DNA of 12,179 nt from Peptostreptococcaceae bacterium (GCA_017425305.1 JAFOOW010000154.1:1-12179); one strand, 5' to 3'. Counted from the first letter of the stretch, positions 1-7,052 are shown. Translations and numbers: made by a program. The notes: generated by a model not told the origin, from the sequence alone.

Positions 1-1
1 A

Positions 2-697
2 AATATATTAATGAAAAATTGTGAAATAGCAGAAGAAAAGCAGATACCTATATGTCAGGATACAGGAATGGCCGTATTTTTTGTAAGCATAGGTCAAGAT
101 GTACATATAGAAGGAATGAATATAACTGATGCTATTAATGAAGGAGTAAGACAAGGATATTTAGAAGGATACTTAAGAAAGTCTGTAGTTTATCCAATAG
201 ATAGAATTAATACTAAAGACAATACTCCAGCAATAATACACTATGATATTGTTGAAGGGGATAGTATAACTATTGAGTTTGCACCAAAAGGATTTGGTAG
301 TGAAAATATGAGTAAATTAAAAATGCTAAAGCCATCTGATGGAGTAAATGGAATAAAGCAATTTATAATAGAAACAGTAAAAGAAGCAGGACCGAATCCA
401 TGTCCACCGATAGTTGTAGGTGTTGGTATAGGTGGTACTATTGAAAAATGTGCTCAAATTGCAAAGAAATCATTACTTAGAGAATTAGGAAATCATAATG
501 AAGATGAAACTATAAAGCAATTAGAGATAGACATATTAAAAGATATAAATAATTTAGGGATAGGACCTCAAGGGCTAGGAGGAAATACTACTGCATTAGC
601 TGTTAATATAGAAGCTTTTCCAACACATATAGCAGGATTACCAGTAGTAGTAAATATAAATTGTCATGCATCAAGACATAAAAAAGTAAAAATATAA
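2..697 (+). CDS. fumA: Fumarate hydratase class I, alpha subunit (5' end missing)
   Basis: This is the iron-sulfur subunit of a two-subunit class I fumarase, which interconverts fumarate and L-malate in the cytoplasm. The reading frame is open to the left edge and the codons before the ATG at 11 continue the family pattern (N-I-L-M-K-N-C-E-I-A-E-E), so that ATG is internal and the gene starts upstream; about 50 residues are probably missing compared with the usual ~280. Counting from the ATG at 11, three conserved cysteines expected to hold the 4Fe-4S cluster are visible: C15 in PICQDTG, C131 in PNPCPP and C218 in NCHASRH. The VGVGIGGT and GPQGLGGNTTA stretches are also typical. The beta-subunit gene follows after 10 bases. 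Family assignment is firm; the alpha subunit of L(+)-tartrate dehydratase is related, but the following malic enzyme favours fumarase. Confidence 0.95.
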   Translation, partial: NILMKNCEIAEEKQIPICQDTGMAVFFVSIGQDVHIEGMNITDAINEGVRQGYLEGYLRKSVVYPIDRINTKDNTPAIIHYDIVEGDSITIEFAPKGFGSENMSKLKMLKPSDGVNGIKQFIIETVKEAGPNPCPPIVVGVGIGGTIEKCAQIAKKSLLRELGNHNEDETIKQLEIDILKDINNLGIGPQGLGGNTTALAVNIEAFPTHIAGLPVVVNINCHASRHKKVKI

Positions 698-707
698 GGG
701 GAATAAT

Positions 708-1259
708 ATGAAAAGGATAACTCTTCCAATAGATAATAAAACAGTTGAGTCACTAGAGTGTGGTGAAATGATTAGTTTAAGTGGTATTATTTATACAGCT
801 AGAGACGCAGCACATCAACGACTAATAAACTGTATAAATAATAATGAAGAATTACCATTTGATTTACAAGGTCAAGCTATATATTATGTGGGACCGACAC
901 CTAATAAAGAAGGTGAGGTTATAGGTTCTGCAGGACCAACAACTAGTTATAGAATGGACGATTTGACAGAACCTTTATTAGATAGAGGAATTAAACTTAT
1001 GATAGGTAAGGGTAAAAGAAATCAAGTTGTTATAGATTCTATGAAGAAGAATACATGTGCATATTTAGCTGCTATAGGTGGAGCAGGTGCATATATATCT
1101 AATTCAATAAAAAAATCAGAAGTTATAGCCTATAGTGAATTAGGCACAGAGGCTATAAGAAGATTAGAAGTAGAAAATTTACAAGTTATAGTTGCTATTG
1201 ATTGTAGAGGAAATAATATCTATGAAATAGGAAGCTTAGCTTGTGCAAATAGTAATTAA
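708..1259 (+). CDS. fumB: Fumarate hydratase class I, beta subunit
   Basis: This is the second subunit of class I fumarase and corresponds to the C-terminal domain of single-chain class I enzymes. At 183 residues it has the usual length. It carries the family signature GPTPNKEGEVIGSAGPTTSYRMD in its first half, followed by the GKGKR turn and a glycine-rich AAIGGAGAYIS stretch. An AGGGGA ribosome-binding site just after the alpha-subunit stop supports the ATG at 708. Together with the preceding gene it forms the complete heteromeric enzyme. The following malic enzyme consumes the malate product, so the three genes look like one operon leading from fumarate to pyruvate. The tartrate dehydratase beta subunit is the main alternative name. 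Confidence 0.95.
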   Translation: MKRITLPIDNKTVESLECGEMISLSGIIYTARDAAHQRLINCINNNEELPFDLQGQAIYYVGPTPNKEGEVIGSAGPTTSYRMDDLTEPLLDRGIKLMIGKGKRNQVVIDSMKKNTCAYLAAIGGAGAYISNSIKKSEVIAYSELGTEAIRRLEVENLQVIVAIDCRGNNIYEIGSLACANSN

Positions 1260-1274
1260 GTGACTGAAATGAAA

Positions 1275-1280
1275 AGAGGT
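1275..1280 (+). promoter_or_regulatory. Ribosome-binding site deciding the malic enzyme start
   Basis: AGAGGT lies 9 bases before the ATG at 1290. The earlier in-frame GTG (1260) and ATG (1269) have no Shine-Dalgarno sequence in front of them, so 1290 is preferred. Confidence 0.6.
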
Positions 1281-1289
1281 TTAAGTAAT

Positions 1290-2468
1290 ATGACTAAAGA
1301 TTATTCTAAGTTAGCATTAGAAATACATGAACAAAACAAAGGTAAAATAACAGTACAAAGTAAGGTTAAAGTTGAAAATAAAGATGATTTATCTATAGCT
1401 TATACTCCAGGAGTAGCGGCTCCTTGTGTAGAGATATCTAAAGATGAAGATTTAGTATATAAATATACTTCAAAAGGTAATATGGTAGCTGTAGTAAGTG
1501 ATGGAACAGCTGTACTAGGATTAGGTGATATAGGTGCAAGTGCTTCTATACCTGTTATGGAAGGTAAAGCTATATTATTTAAAGACTTTGCAGATGTAGA
1601 TGCATTTCCTATATGTTTAAAAACAAAAGAAGTTGATGAAATAGTAAATACAGTAAAATTATTAGAACCTGTATTTGGAGGAATAAATTTAGAAGATATA
1701 AGTGCTCCAAGATGTTTTGAAATAGAAAATAAACTAAAAGAAGAATTAAATATACCTGTATTCCATGATGACCAACATGGTACTGCTATAGTTGTAGCAG
1801 CAGCTATAATAAATTCATTAAAGTTAATAGATAAGAAAATAGAAGAATTAGAAGTTGTTTTAAATGGTCCAGGAGCAGCTGGAATAGCAATAACAAAAAT
1901 TCTATTAAGTATGGGTGTAAAAAATGTAGTTCTATGTGGTTTAAATGGAGCTTTAGAAGAAAGTATGGAAGATTTAAACTGGGCTCAAAAAGAAATGTTA
2001 GAAGTTACAAATATACATAATGAAAAGGGATTACTTGCTGATGTTATAAAAAATAAAGATGTGTTTATAGGAGTATCTGGACCTAATTGTGTAACTAAGG
2101 AAATGGTAGCTTCAATGGCAGATAAAGCTATAATATTAGCTATGGCTAATCCTACTCCAGAAATTATGCCTGATTTAGCAAAAGAAGCTGGAGCATATAT
2201 AGTAGGAACAGGAAGAAGTGATTTCCCTAATCAAGTAAATAATGTATTAGCATTCCCAGGAATTTTTAGAGGAGCATTAGATGTAAGAGCTAAAGAAATT
2301 AATGAAGAAATGAAAATAGCAGCAGCTCATGCAATAGCAAATTCTATAAAAGAAGAAGACTTAAATACAGAAAATATATTACCAAAGGCATTTGATAGAA
2401 GTGTTGCAATAAATGTGGCAGAAGCAGTTAAAGAAGCTGCTAGAAGAACTAATGTAGCAAGAATATAA
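1290..2468 (+). CDS. Malic enzyme (oxaloacetate-decarboxylating malate dehydrogenase)
   Basis: Malic enzyme oxidatively decarboxylates malate to pyruvate and CO2 with reduction of NAD(P). From the ATG at 1290 the protein has 392 residues, typical of the short bacterial form. Visible features are the YTPGVAAPC segment with the catalytic tyrosine (Y38), metal ligands E135-D136 in NLEDISAP and D160/D161 in FHDDQHGTA, a dinucleotide-binding GPGAAG loop at about 193-198, and ANPTPEI. The frame is open back to a GTG at 1260 immediately after the fumB stop, but that extension has no ribosome-binding site and is not family-like. The gene directly follows the fumarase pair, which supports a fumarate-malate-pyruvate route. 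The segment after the second Rossmann strand reads LCGLNGAL, without the acidic residue common in NAD-preferring enzymes, so cofactor preference is uncertain. Confidence 0.93.
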   Translation: MTKDYSKLALEIHEQNKGKITVQSKVKVENKDDLSIAYTPGVAAPCVEISKDEDLVYKYTSKGNMVAVVSDGTAVLGLGDIGASASIPVMEGKAILFKDFADVDAFPICLKTKEVDEIVNTVKLLEPVFGGINLEDISAPRCFEIENKLKEELNIPVFHDDQHGTAIVVAAAIINSLKLIDKKIEELEVVLNGPGAAGIAITKILLSMGVKNVVLCGLNGALEESMEDLNWAQKEMLEVTNIHNEKGLLADVIKNKDVFIGVSGPNCVTKEMVASMADKAIILAMANPTPEIMPDLAKEAGAYIVGTGRSDFPNQVNNVLAFPGIFRGALDVRAKEINEEMKIAAAHAIANSIKEEDLNTENILPKAFDRSVAINVAEAVKEAARRTNVARI

Positions 2469-2477
2469 TATATAAAT

Positions 2478-2512
2478 AAAAAGCTAATGTTTAATTAAAC
2501 ATTAGCTTTTTT
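2478..2512. terminator. Bidirectional terminator between malic enzyme and cvfB
   Basis: A perfect inverted repeat centred at 2494/2495 has arms that begin with AAAAAGCTAATG and end with CATTAGCTTTTTT. It gives an A-run/T-run hairpin on both strands. It sits 9 bases after the malic enzyme stop and 20 bases beyond the stop of the convergent minus-strand gene, so it can end transcription from both sides. Confidence 0.9.
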
Positions 2513-2532
2513 AATTGAATTTATAAAAGTAA

Positions 2533-3366
2533 TTATATTAAACGAGTTCCTTCAGAATCTTGTTCTATTAATCCTTTTTTCATAAGTATACCTAAAGCAC
2601 GCTTAAAGTTTTTCTTACTACAGTTAAACATAGAAGCTATATCAGCAGGGTCAGACTTATCATTGTAAGGCATAAATCCTCTTGAAGCATTATTTAAATG
2701 ATTTAGTATTTTAACTTCTAATTCATTTAATTCTTCCTCTCTACCTTGTCTAGGAGTAAGACCTAACTTGCCATCTTCATATATTTTTATAACCTTTAAA
2801 TTAAGTTTATCTCCAACCTTTAAGTTAGTGAAGTATTCATTATGAAGAATAACACCTTCGTACTTGTTATCTACACAAACCATTGCACTTTGGTTAGTTT
2901 GGAATCCATAAACTACACCAGTAACTGTATCACCAACAGAATAATTAGAATCAGTAGTTAAATATTCTTCTATTCTAGTAGTAGCAGCGATTCTATCACT
3001 CTTATCTAAATATATGTAGAATAAATATTTGTTACCAACAGATATATCGTAATGCTTAGCACTGAAAGGAACTAATATATCTTTTTCTAATCCTATATTT
3101 ATGAAATAACCTATCTTAGTAGCATCAACTACTTCAAAGTAACCTATCTCACCTACCTTAGCTAAAGGAGGATTTAAAGTAGCAGCTAATTTATCTTTAG
3201 AATCTTTATAAACAAATACATTTACCTCATCACCAGGAATTAAAACCTCGTAATTAGTAAATTTTCTATGCATAAATACGTCATCTCCACCTTTACCATC
3301 TAAGAAGAATCCGAATTCAACTTTTCTTGCTATTGTTAACTTATTAAAGTCACCTATCTTAACCAA
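2533..3366 (-). CDS. cvfB: S1-domain RNA-binding protein, CvfB/YitL family
   Basis: This 277-residue protein matches the CvfB (YitL) family, whose known architecture is tandem S1-like RNA-binding folds followed by a winged helix. The N-terminal part (about 1-65) has a GFFLDGKGGDDVFMHRKF segment, a second S1-like unit spans about 70-135 (GEIGYFEV...KIGYFINIGLEKDILVP), a third about 140-205 (VGDTVTGVV...), and the winged helix about 215-277 (DIASMFNCSKKNFKRALGILMKKGLI). CvfB was described in Staphylococcus aureus as affecting virulence-factor expression; its role here is unknown. The start codon is TTG, chosen because a strong ribosome-binding site precedes it. A possible extended -10 (TGGTATTAT on the minus strand, near 3411-3419) could be its promoter, but no good -35 is visible. 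It is divergent from nagR and functionally unrelated to its neighbours. Confidence 0.9.
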   Translation of the reverse strand: MVKIGDFNKLTIARKVEFGFFLDGKGGDDVFMHRKFTNYEVLIPGDEVNVFVYKDSKDKLAATLNPPLAKVGEIGYFEVVDATKIGYFINIGLEKDILVPFSAKHYDISVGNKYLFYIYLDKSDRIAATTRIEEYLTTDSNYSVGDTVTGVVYGFQTNQSAMVCVDNKYEGVILHNEYFTNLKVGDKLNLKVIKIYEDGKLGLTPRQGREEELNELEVKILNHLNNASRGFMPYNDKSDPADIASMFNCSKKNFKRALGILMKKGLIEQDSEGTRLI

Positions 3367-3374
3367 TATAAAAA

Positions 3375-3380
3375 CACCTC
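3375..3380 (-). promoter_or_regulatory. Ribosome-binding site for the TTG start of cvfB
   Basis: On the minus strand, GAGGTG (within AAAGAGGTG) lies 8 bases before the TTG at 3366-3364. This is a strong Shine-Dalgarno match and fixes the non-ATG start. Confidence 0.8.
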
Positions 3381-3487
3381 TTTATTAAAAATTTAAAACT
3401 TTTATACTCTATAATACCATAATTATATACAAGATATAAACTATTTATAGTATAAGTGAATTTTTATAAATAAATACATCAATAATG

Positions 3488-3516
3488 TTGAAGTAGAATA
3501 TAAACAATACTATAAT
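3488..3516 (+). promoter_or_regulatory. Sigma-A-type promoter of the nagR-nagA-nagB operon
   Basis: A -35 box TTGAAG (3488-3493) and a perfect -10 box TATAAT (3511-3516) are separated by 17 bases. Transcription would start near 3523, inside the first of two palindromic operators. Confidence 0.85.
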
Positions 3517-3545
3517 TGGTATATACCAAAATTGGTATATACCAT
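3516..3545 (+). promoter_or_regulatory. Tandem operators for the GntR-type repressor NagR
   Basis: Two copies of the palindrome TGGTATATACCA lie in direct succession. The first is TTGGTATATACCAA (3516-3529) and overlaps the last base of the -10 box and the expected start point. The second core is at 3533-3544. Their centres are 16 bases apart, so they are on about the same face of the helix only if the DNA is somewhat overwound (1.5 turns otherwise). The pattern resembles sites known for the Bacillus NagR/YvoA regulator (GGT..ACC dyads). Assigning it to the nagR product encoded just downstream is inference from position and family. Confidence 0.8.
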
Positions 3546-3566
3546 ATCAAAAAGAGTGGTGAAATA

Positions 3567-4301
3567 ATGAAATTAGTAAATAAAAATAGTGAAGTTCCAC
3601 TACATGTACAATTGATGACAATAATAAAAGATATGATAAAATCAGGAGAGCTAAAATCAGGAGATAGTATAATTCCAGAAAGAGAACTATGTGAAATTCA
3701 AAATATAAGTAGAATGACAGTAAATAAAGCTATAGTTAACTTAGTTAATGAAGGTTTCTTATATAGAGTGCAAGGGAAAGGTACTTTTGTATCTGCTACA
3801 AAAACTAGAAATAAATTTTCTAGTATGAAAGGTTTTACAGAAGTTATGAAAGAGAAGGGAATTCATATAAAGACTGATATATTATATTTTGATGAAGATC
3901 AATATGATGAATATATAAGAGCTGAATTAAATATAAAAGACACTGATGAAACAATCTATAAAATAGAAAGATTAAGATACATAGAAGATGAGCCTTTTGG
4001 TATAGAGTTAAGTTATATACCAAAACATATGTGTAATGACTTAGAGAAAGAACTAGACAATAATAAGTCACTATATTCTATATTAAGTGATAAATATGGT
4101 TATAAAATGAAAAAAGCTGAACAGATAATAGAACCTATAATGTTATCCAAGGAAGAAGCTAAACTTCTTAAACAAAAAGGAGGTACATTAGCACTAAAAT
4201 TAAAAAGAACATCCTATATAGAAGATGGAACACCTATTGAGTATACAATATCTATATTTAGAAGTGATAAGTATCAATATGAAATAGTACTAAATGGATA
4301 G
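3567..4301 (+). CDS. nagR: GntR/HutC-family transcriptional repressor, NagR-like
   Basis: This 244-residue protein has a GntR winged-helix DNA-binding domain at about residues 10-72 (PLHVQLMTIIKDMI...SRMTVNKAIVNLVNEGFLYRVQGKGTFV) and a UTRA effector-binding domain at about 90-240. Length and layout match Bacillus NagR/YvoA (243 residues), which responds to glucosamine-6-P or N-acetylglucosamine-6-P. The ATG at 3567 is chosen because AGTGGTGA precedes it by a few bases. An in-frame GTG upstream would begin at about the transcription start, inside the operators, and would add 17 residues with no family likeness. The stop codon overlaps the ribosome-binding site of nagA, implying coupled translation. 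The tandem operators upstream suggest that it represses its own operon. Confidence 0.9.
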   Translation: MKLVNKNSEVPLHVQLMTIIKDMIKSGELKSGDSIIPERELCEIQNISRMTVNKAIVNLVNEGFLYRVQGKGTFVSATKTRNKFSSMKGFTEVMKEKGIHIKTDILYFDEDQYDEYIRAELNIKDTDETIYKIERLRYIEDEPFGIELSYIPKHMCNDLEKELDNNKSLYSILSDKYGYKMKKAEQIIEPIMLSKEEAKLLKQKGGTLALKLKRTSYIEDGTPIEYTISIFRSDKYQYEIVLNG

Positions 4302-4305
4302 GAGA
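4300..4305 (+). promoter_or_regulatory. Ribosome-binding site of nagA, overlapping the nagR stop
   Basis: AGGAGA at 4300-4305 shares two bases with the nagR TAG stop and lies 6 bases before the ATG at 4312. This decides for 4312 over the in-frame ATG at 4294, which would lie inside nagR and lacks a site of its own. Confidence 0.8.
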
Positions 4306-4311
4306 ATAAAT

Positions 4312-5445
4312 ATGAAAGCAATAATAAATGGTAAGTTAATATTAAAAAATGAAATTTTAGAAAATAAGATAATAGTATTTGATGAAAAAATAATAGATAT
4401 AACAAATGAAATACCTGAAAACTGTGAAGTTATAGATGTTAAAGGAAAATATGTTTCACCAGGATTAATAGATATACACATACACGGTAATATGGGGAAA
4501 GATACCATGGAAGGAACTGATGAGGCTATAGATACTATAGCTAAGTCTATTATGAGACATGGAGTAACTTCATTTTTACCTACTACAATGACTATGGATG
4601 AAGAAAGTATATATAGAGCTTTAGATTCTATAAAAAGAGGTATGAATAGAGATGTAAAAGGAGCTCAAGTTATAGGAGCTCATTTAGAAGGACCATTTTT
4701 AAATAAGATATATAAAGGTGCACAAAATGGCAGTTACATAGTTAATCCTAGCTATGAATTTATAAAAAAATATGATGATGTTATAAAAATAATAACATAT
4801 GCTCCAGAGGAAGACATAGATTTTAAGTTTACTAAAGATATAAAAAGAAATACAGATATAGTTTTATCAATAGGGCATAGTGCATCTACATTTACAGAAG
4901 CTAGAGAAGCTATAACTCAAGGTGCTAGTAATATAACACATACATTTAATGGAATGACTGGACTAAACCACAGAGATCCAGGTGTAGTAGGAGCAGCTTT
5001 AACTACAGATGTTTATTGTGAAATAATATCTGATACAATACACATAACTAAAGACTTATTCCAATTTATACTAGATAGCAAAGGAAAAGAAAGAGTCGTA
5101 TTAATAACAGACTCTATGGAAGCTGGGGGGCTAGAAGATGGAAGATATAGTTTAGGTGGTCAGGCAGTTATAGTTAAAGATGGGGCAGCAAGATTAGAAA
5201 GTGGCTCTTTAGCAGGAAGTGTTTTAAGTTTAAATAAAATGTTAAAGAATTTCTATGAAAATACTAATTTAAATATAAATGAAGCTATACATTTAGCATC
5301 TTTAAATCCAGCGAAATCTATAAATATAGATCAAAATAAGGGAAGTTTAGAAATAGGAAAAGATGCAGATATAGCTATATTTGATAATAACTTTGATTGC
5401 TATATGACTATAGTAAATGGAGAAATAGTATTTAAACAAATGTAA
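4312..5445 (+). CDS. nagA: N-acetylglucosamine-6-phosphate deacetylase
   Basis: NagA hydrolyses GlcNAc-6-P to glucosamine-6-P and acetate, the first committed step in recycling amino sugars from cell wall or host glycans. The 377-residue protein is a metal-dependent amidohydrolase with a TIM barrel. Visible motifs are DIHIHG (H56, H58), HLEGPF with the metal ligand E126, IGHSAS (H189), THTFNGM (H210) and ITDSMEAGG with the catalytic aspartate D267. The C-terminal NKGSLEIGKDADIAIFD strand closes the usual beta-sandwich. The Firmicute-type full set of residues is intact. It follows nagR with its ribosome-binding site overlapping the nagR stop, and nagB comes 22 bases later, so the two enzymes are made from one mRNA. 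No GlcNAc transporter is present in the window. Confidence 0.96.
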   Translation: MKAIINGKLILKNEILENKIIVFDEKIIDITNEIPENCEVIDVKGKYVSPGLIDIHIHGNMGKDTMEGTDEAIDTIAKSIMRHGVTSFLPTTMTMDEESIYRALDSIKRGMNRDVKGAQVIGAHLEGPFLNKIYKGAQNGSYIVNPSYEFIKKYDDVIKIITYAPEEDIDFKFTKDIKRNTDIVLSIGHSASTFTEAREAITQGASNITHTFNGMTGLNHRDPGVVGAALTTDVYCEIISDTIHITKDLFQFILDSKGKERVVLITDSMEAGGLEDGRYSLGGQAVIVKDGAARLESGSLAGSVLSLNKMLKNFYENTNLNINEAIHLASLNPAKSINIDQNKGSLEIGKDADIAIFDNNFDCYMTIVNGEIVFKQM

Positions 5446-5467
5446 AACAGAGGGTGGAGGTATAGAG

Positions 5468-6217
5468 ATGAGAATATTAGTATGTAAGAACTATGAGGAA
5501 ATGAGTAAAAAAGCAGCTCAAATGATTTTAAGTCAAATAACTTTAAAGCCTAATGCAGTATTAGGATTAGCTACAGGTAGTACACCAGTAGGAATGTATA
5601 AAAACTTAGTAGATATGTATAATCATGGAATAATAGATTTTTCAGAAGTAACAACATTTAACTTAGATGAATATTATCAGTTACCAAGAACTAACGACCA
5701 AAGTTATTATTACTTTATGCATGAAAATTTATTTAATCATATAAATATTAGACCTCAAAATATCCATATACCAAATGGGATGACAAGTGATATAGAATTT
5801 GAATGTGAAAAATACGATACAGATATAAAAACTTCTGGTGGAATAGATATACAGGTACTGGGAATAGGTCATAATGCACATATAGGATTTAATGAACCTA
5901 CAATAAGTTTTGAAAAAGGAACTCATTTAGTTGATTTAAAAGAATCTACTATAGAAGCTAATGCAAGGTTTTTTGATTCTATAGACAAGGTTCCTAAAAA
6001 AGCTTTAACTATGGGTACAGGATCTATATTTAAAGCTAAGAAAATAATGTTATTAGCATCAGGGGAAGGTAAAGCAGAAGCTATATATAATACTGTACAT
6101 GGAAAGGTAACTCCAGAGGTTCCCGCTTCTATATTACAGTTTCATAATGATATAGTGTTAATATTAGATGAAGCGGCAGCAAGTAAATTGAATAAAGAAG
6201 ATTATAAATTAGCATAA
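5468..6217 (+). CDS. nagB: Glucosamine-6-phosphate deaminase
   Basis: NagB converts glucosamine-6-P to fructose-6-P and ammonia, passing NagA's product into glycolysis. The 249-residue protein has the family's GLATGSTPVGMYK phosphate-binding loop, the TTFNLDEYY segment with the proton-transfer aspartate, and GIGHNAHIGFNEP with the ring-opening histidine and partner glutamate. At the position of E. coli Asp141 there is Asn (HNAH instead of NDGH); Bacillus NagB also has Asn there, so this is a lineage trait rather than a defect. The strong GGTGGAGG site 7 bases before the ATG supports the start. The last codon and the stop lie inside a long hairpin. Confidence 0.96.
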   Translation: MRILVCKNYEEMSKKAAQMILSQITLKPNAVLGLATGSTPVGMYKNLVDMYNHGIIDFSEVTTFNLDEYYQLPRTNDQSYYYFMHENLFNHINIRPQNIHIPNGMTSDIEFECEKYDTDIKTSGGIDIQVLGIGHNAHIGFNEPTISFEKGTHLVDLKESTIEANARFFDSIDKVPKKALTMGTGSIFKAKKIMLLASGEGKAEAIYNTVHGKVTPEVPASILQFHNDIVLILDEAAASKLNKEDYKLA

Positions 6218-6256
6218 TATAAGGGCTCACTTAATAAGTGAGCTCTTATATTATGC
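6212..6256 (+). terminator. Long hairpin spanning the nagB stop codon, probable terminator
   Basis: Two 21-base arms (6212-6232 and 6236-6256) pair with a single G-U wobble around a 3-base loop AAT; the inner part is GCTCACTT/AAGTGAGC. It includes the final alanine codon and TAA of nagB. The sequence after it is A-rich rather than a T-run, so it is not a textbook intrinsic terminator. It may act as an mRNA 3' end stabiliser, an RNase III site, or a terminator using the U-rich descending arm. Confidence 0.6.
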
Positions 6257-6411
6257 ATAAAAATAAAAAATATAAATAAACAACAATAAGTTAGGCATAC
6301 TAAACTTTGTGAATATTAATATAAACAAAGTATTTAATAAAAATCAATAAAATGAGTAAAATACTAGGGTTTATTAGAATAGCTATAAATATAAAAAATT
6401 TCTAAAAAGTA
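6257..6411. other. AT-rich gene-free stretch before the pot promoter
   Basis: No gene is visible here. It holds an imperfect dyad TTAGGCATACTAA (6291-6303) and a weak 7-base inverted repeat ACTTTGT/ACAAAGT (6304-6310, 6325-6331). Neither can be assigned a function. Confidence 0.4.
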
Positions 6412-6468
6412 TTGAAATAAAATGTTGAATTTTATATAATATCATATGTTGTTTAGAAATTTTAAACA
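6396..6468. promoter_or_regulatory. Candidate operators bracketing the pot promoter
   Basis: A near-perfect 19-base palindrome TGTTTAGAAATTTTAAACA (6450-6468) sits at the expected transcription start. Its core TTTAGAAATTT (6452-6462) recurs inverted as AAATTTCTAAA at 6396-6406, just upstream of the -35 box. The pair brackets the promoter, as would suit a dimeric repressor such as the HTH-cupin protein encoded next. Low sequence complexity is a caveat. Confidence 0.5.
6412..6440 (+). promoter_or_regulatory. Sigma-A-type promoter of the polyamine-uptake operon
   Basis: TTGAAA (6412-6417) and TATAAT (6435-6440) are spaced by 17 bases, near consensus. Transcription would begin around 6447, leaving about 60 bases of leader before the regulator start at 6508. 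Confidence 0.85.
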
Positions 6469-6495
6469 CAAGGTTTAGTAACATTGAATGTGATT

Positions 6496-6503
6496 AGGAG
6501 GTG
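6496..6503 (+). promoter_or_regulatory. Ribosome-binding site of the HTH-cupin regulator
   Basis: AGGAGGTG is a full-strength Shine-Dalgarno sequence 4 bases before the ATG at 6508 and settles the start. Confidence 0.85.
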
Positions 6504-6507
6504 TAAC

Positions 6508-7047
6508 ATGGATATAGGTGAAAAGATAAAAAGACTTAGAATAGAAAAGCAATTAACTCAAGAAGAATTGGCTAATAGATGTGAACTTTCAAAAGGATTT
6601 ATATCTCAATTAGAAAACAATTTAACCTCACCATCCATAGCAACACTTATAGATATATTAGAGATATTAGGAACTAATTTAAAAGAATTCTTTAATGATA
6701 TGGACAATGAAAGAGTTTGTTTTACTAAAGAAGATATGTTTGAAACAGAAGATGAAGAGTTAAAATATAATTTTAAGTGGTTAGTTCCAAATTCTCAAAA
6801 AAATGAGATGGAGCCAGTAATAATAACTTTATACCCAGGTGGGCAATATAAAGAAGAGAAGCCTCATGAAGGTGAAGAATTTGGATATGTATTATCAGGT
6901 TCTATATATTTACATATTGGAGAATCTAAAAATAAGGTTAAAAAAGGTGAGAGTTTTTACTTTAAGCCAAGAGCTAACCATTATATATCAAATGCTGGAA
7001 AAACAGAAGCGAAAGTAATATGGGTGAGTACGCCACCATCATTTTAG
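6508..7047 (+). CDS. XRE-type HTH regulator with C-terminal cupin domain, polyamine operon
   Basis: This 179-residue regulator has a Cro/C1-type helix-turn-helix at about 5-60 (GEKIKRLRIEKQLTQEELANRCELSKGFISQLENN...PSIATLIDILEILGT) and a cupin barrel at about 105-178 (PHEGEEFGYVLSGSIYLHIG...KGESFYFKPRANHYISN). H120, nearby E123-E124 and H158 could bind a metal or ligand. The layout is like that of PuuR-type regulators of polyamine genes. The start at 6508 follows a perfect AGGAGGTG site; the in-frame ATG at 6484 has none. It heads the transporter operon, with potA 19 bases later, so control of polyamine uptake is likely; its ligand is unknown. Confidence 0.88.
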   Translation: MDIGEKIKRLRIEKQLTQEELANRCELSKGFISQLENNLTSPSIATLIDILEILGTNLKEFFNDMDNERVCFTKEDMFETEDEELKYNFKWLVPNSQKNEMEPVIITLYPGGQYKEEKPHEGEEFGYVLSGSIYLHIGESKNKVKKGESFYFKPRANHYISNAGKTEAKVIWVSTPPSF

Positions 7048-7052
7048 AAAGA

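Noticed and set aside
11..13. ATG at 11 as the start of the fumarase alpha subunit
   Set aside because: The frame continues to the left edge with family-like residues, there is no ribosome-binding site, and the family is about 50 residues longer.
1260..1289. GTG at 1260 as the malic enzyme start
   Set aside because: It has no ribosome-binding site, and its 10-residue extension overlaps the true Shine-Dalgarno sequence before ATG 1290.
3844..4071. Minus-strand open frames inside nagR, nagA, nagB, potA, potB and potD
   Set aside because: They are low-complexity, lack ribosome-binding sites and lie entirely inside well-supported genes on the other strand.
5867..5905. Asn for Asp in the NagB active-site motif as a sign of inactivation
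   Set aside because: Bacillus-type NagB also has Asn at this position, and the neighbouring His and Glu are intact.
6441..6507. A riboswitch in the leader of the polyamine operon
   Set aside because: The leader is only about 60 bases, AT-rich and without recognisable conserved riboswitch elements; a protein operator explains the palindrome better.
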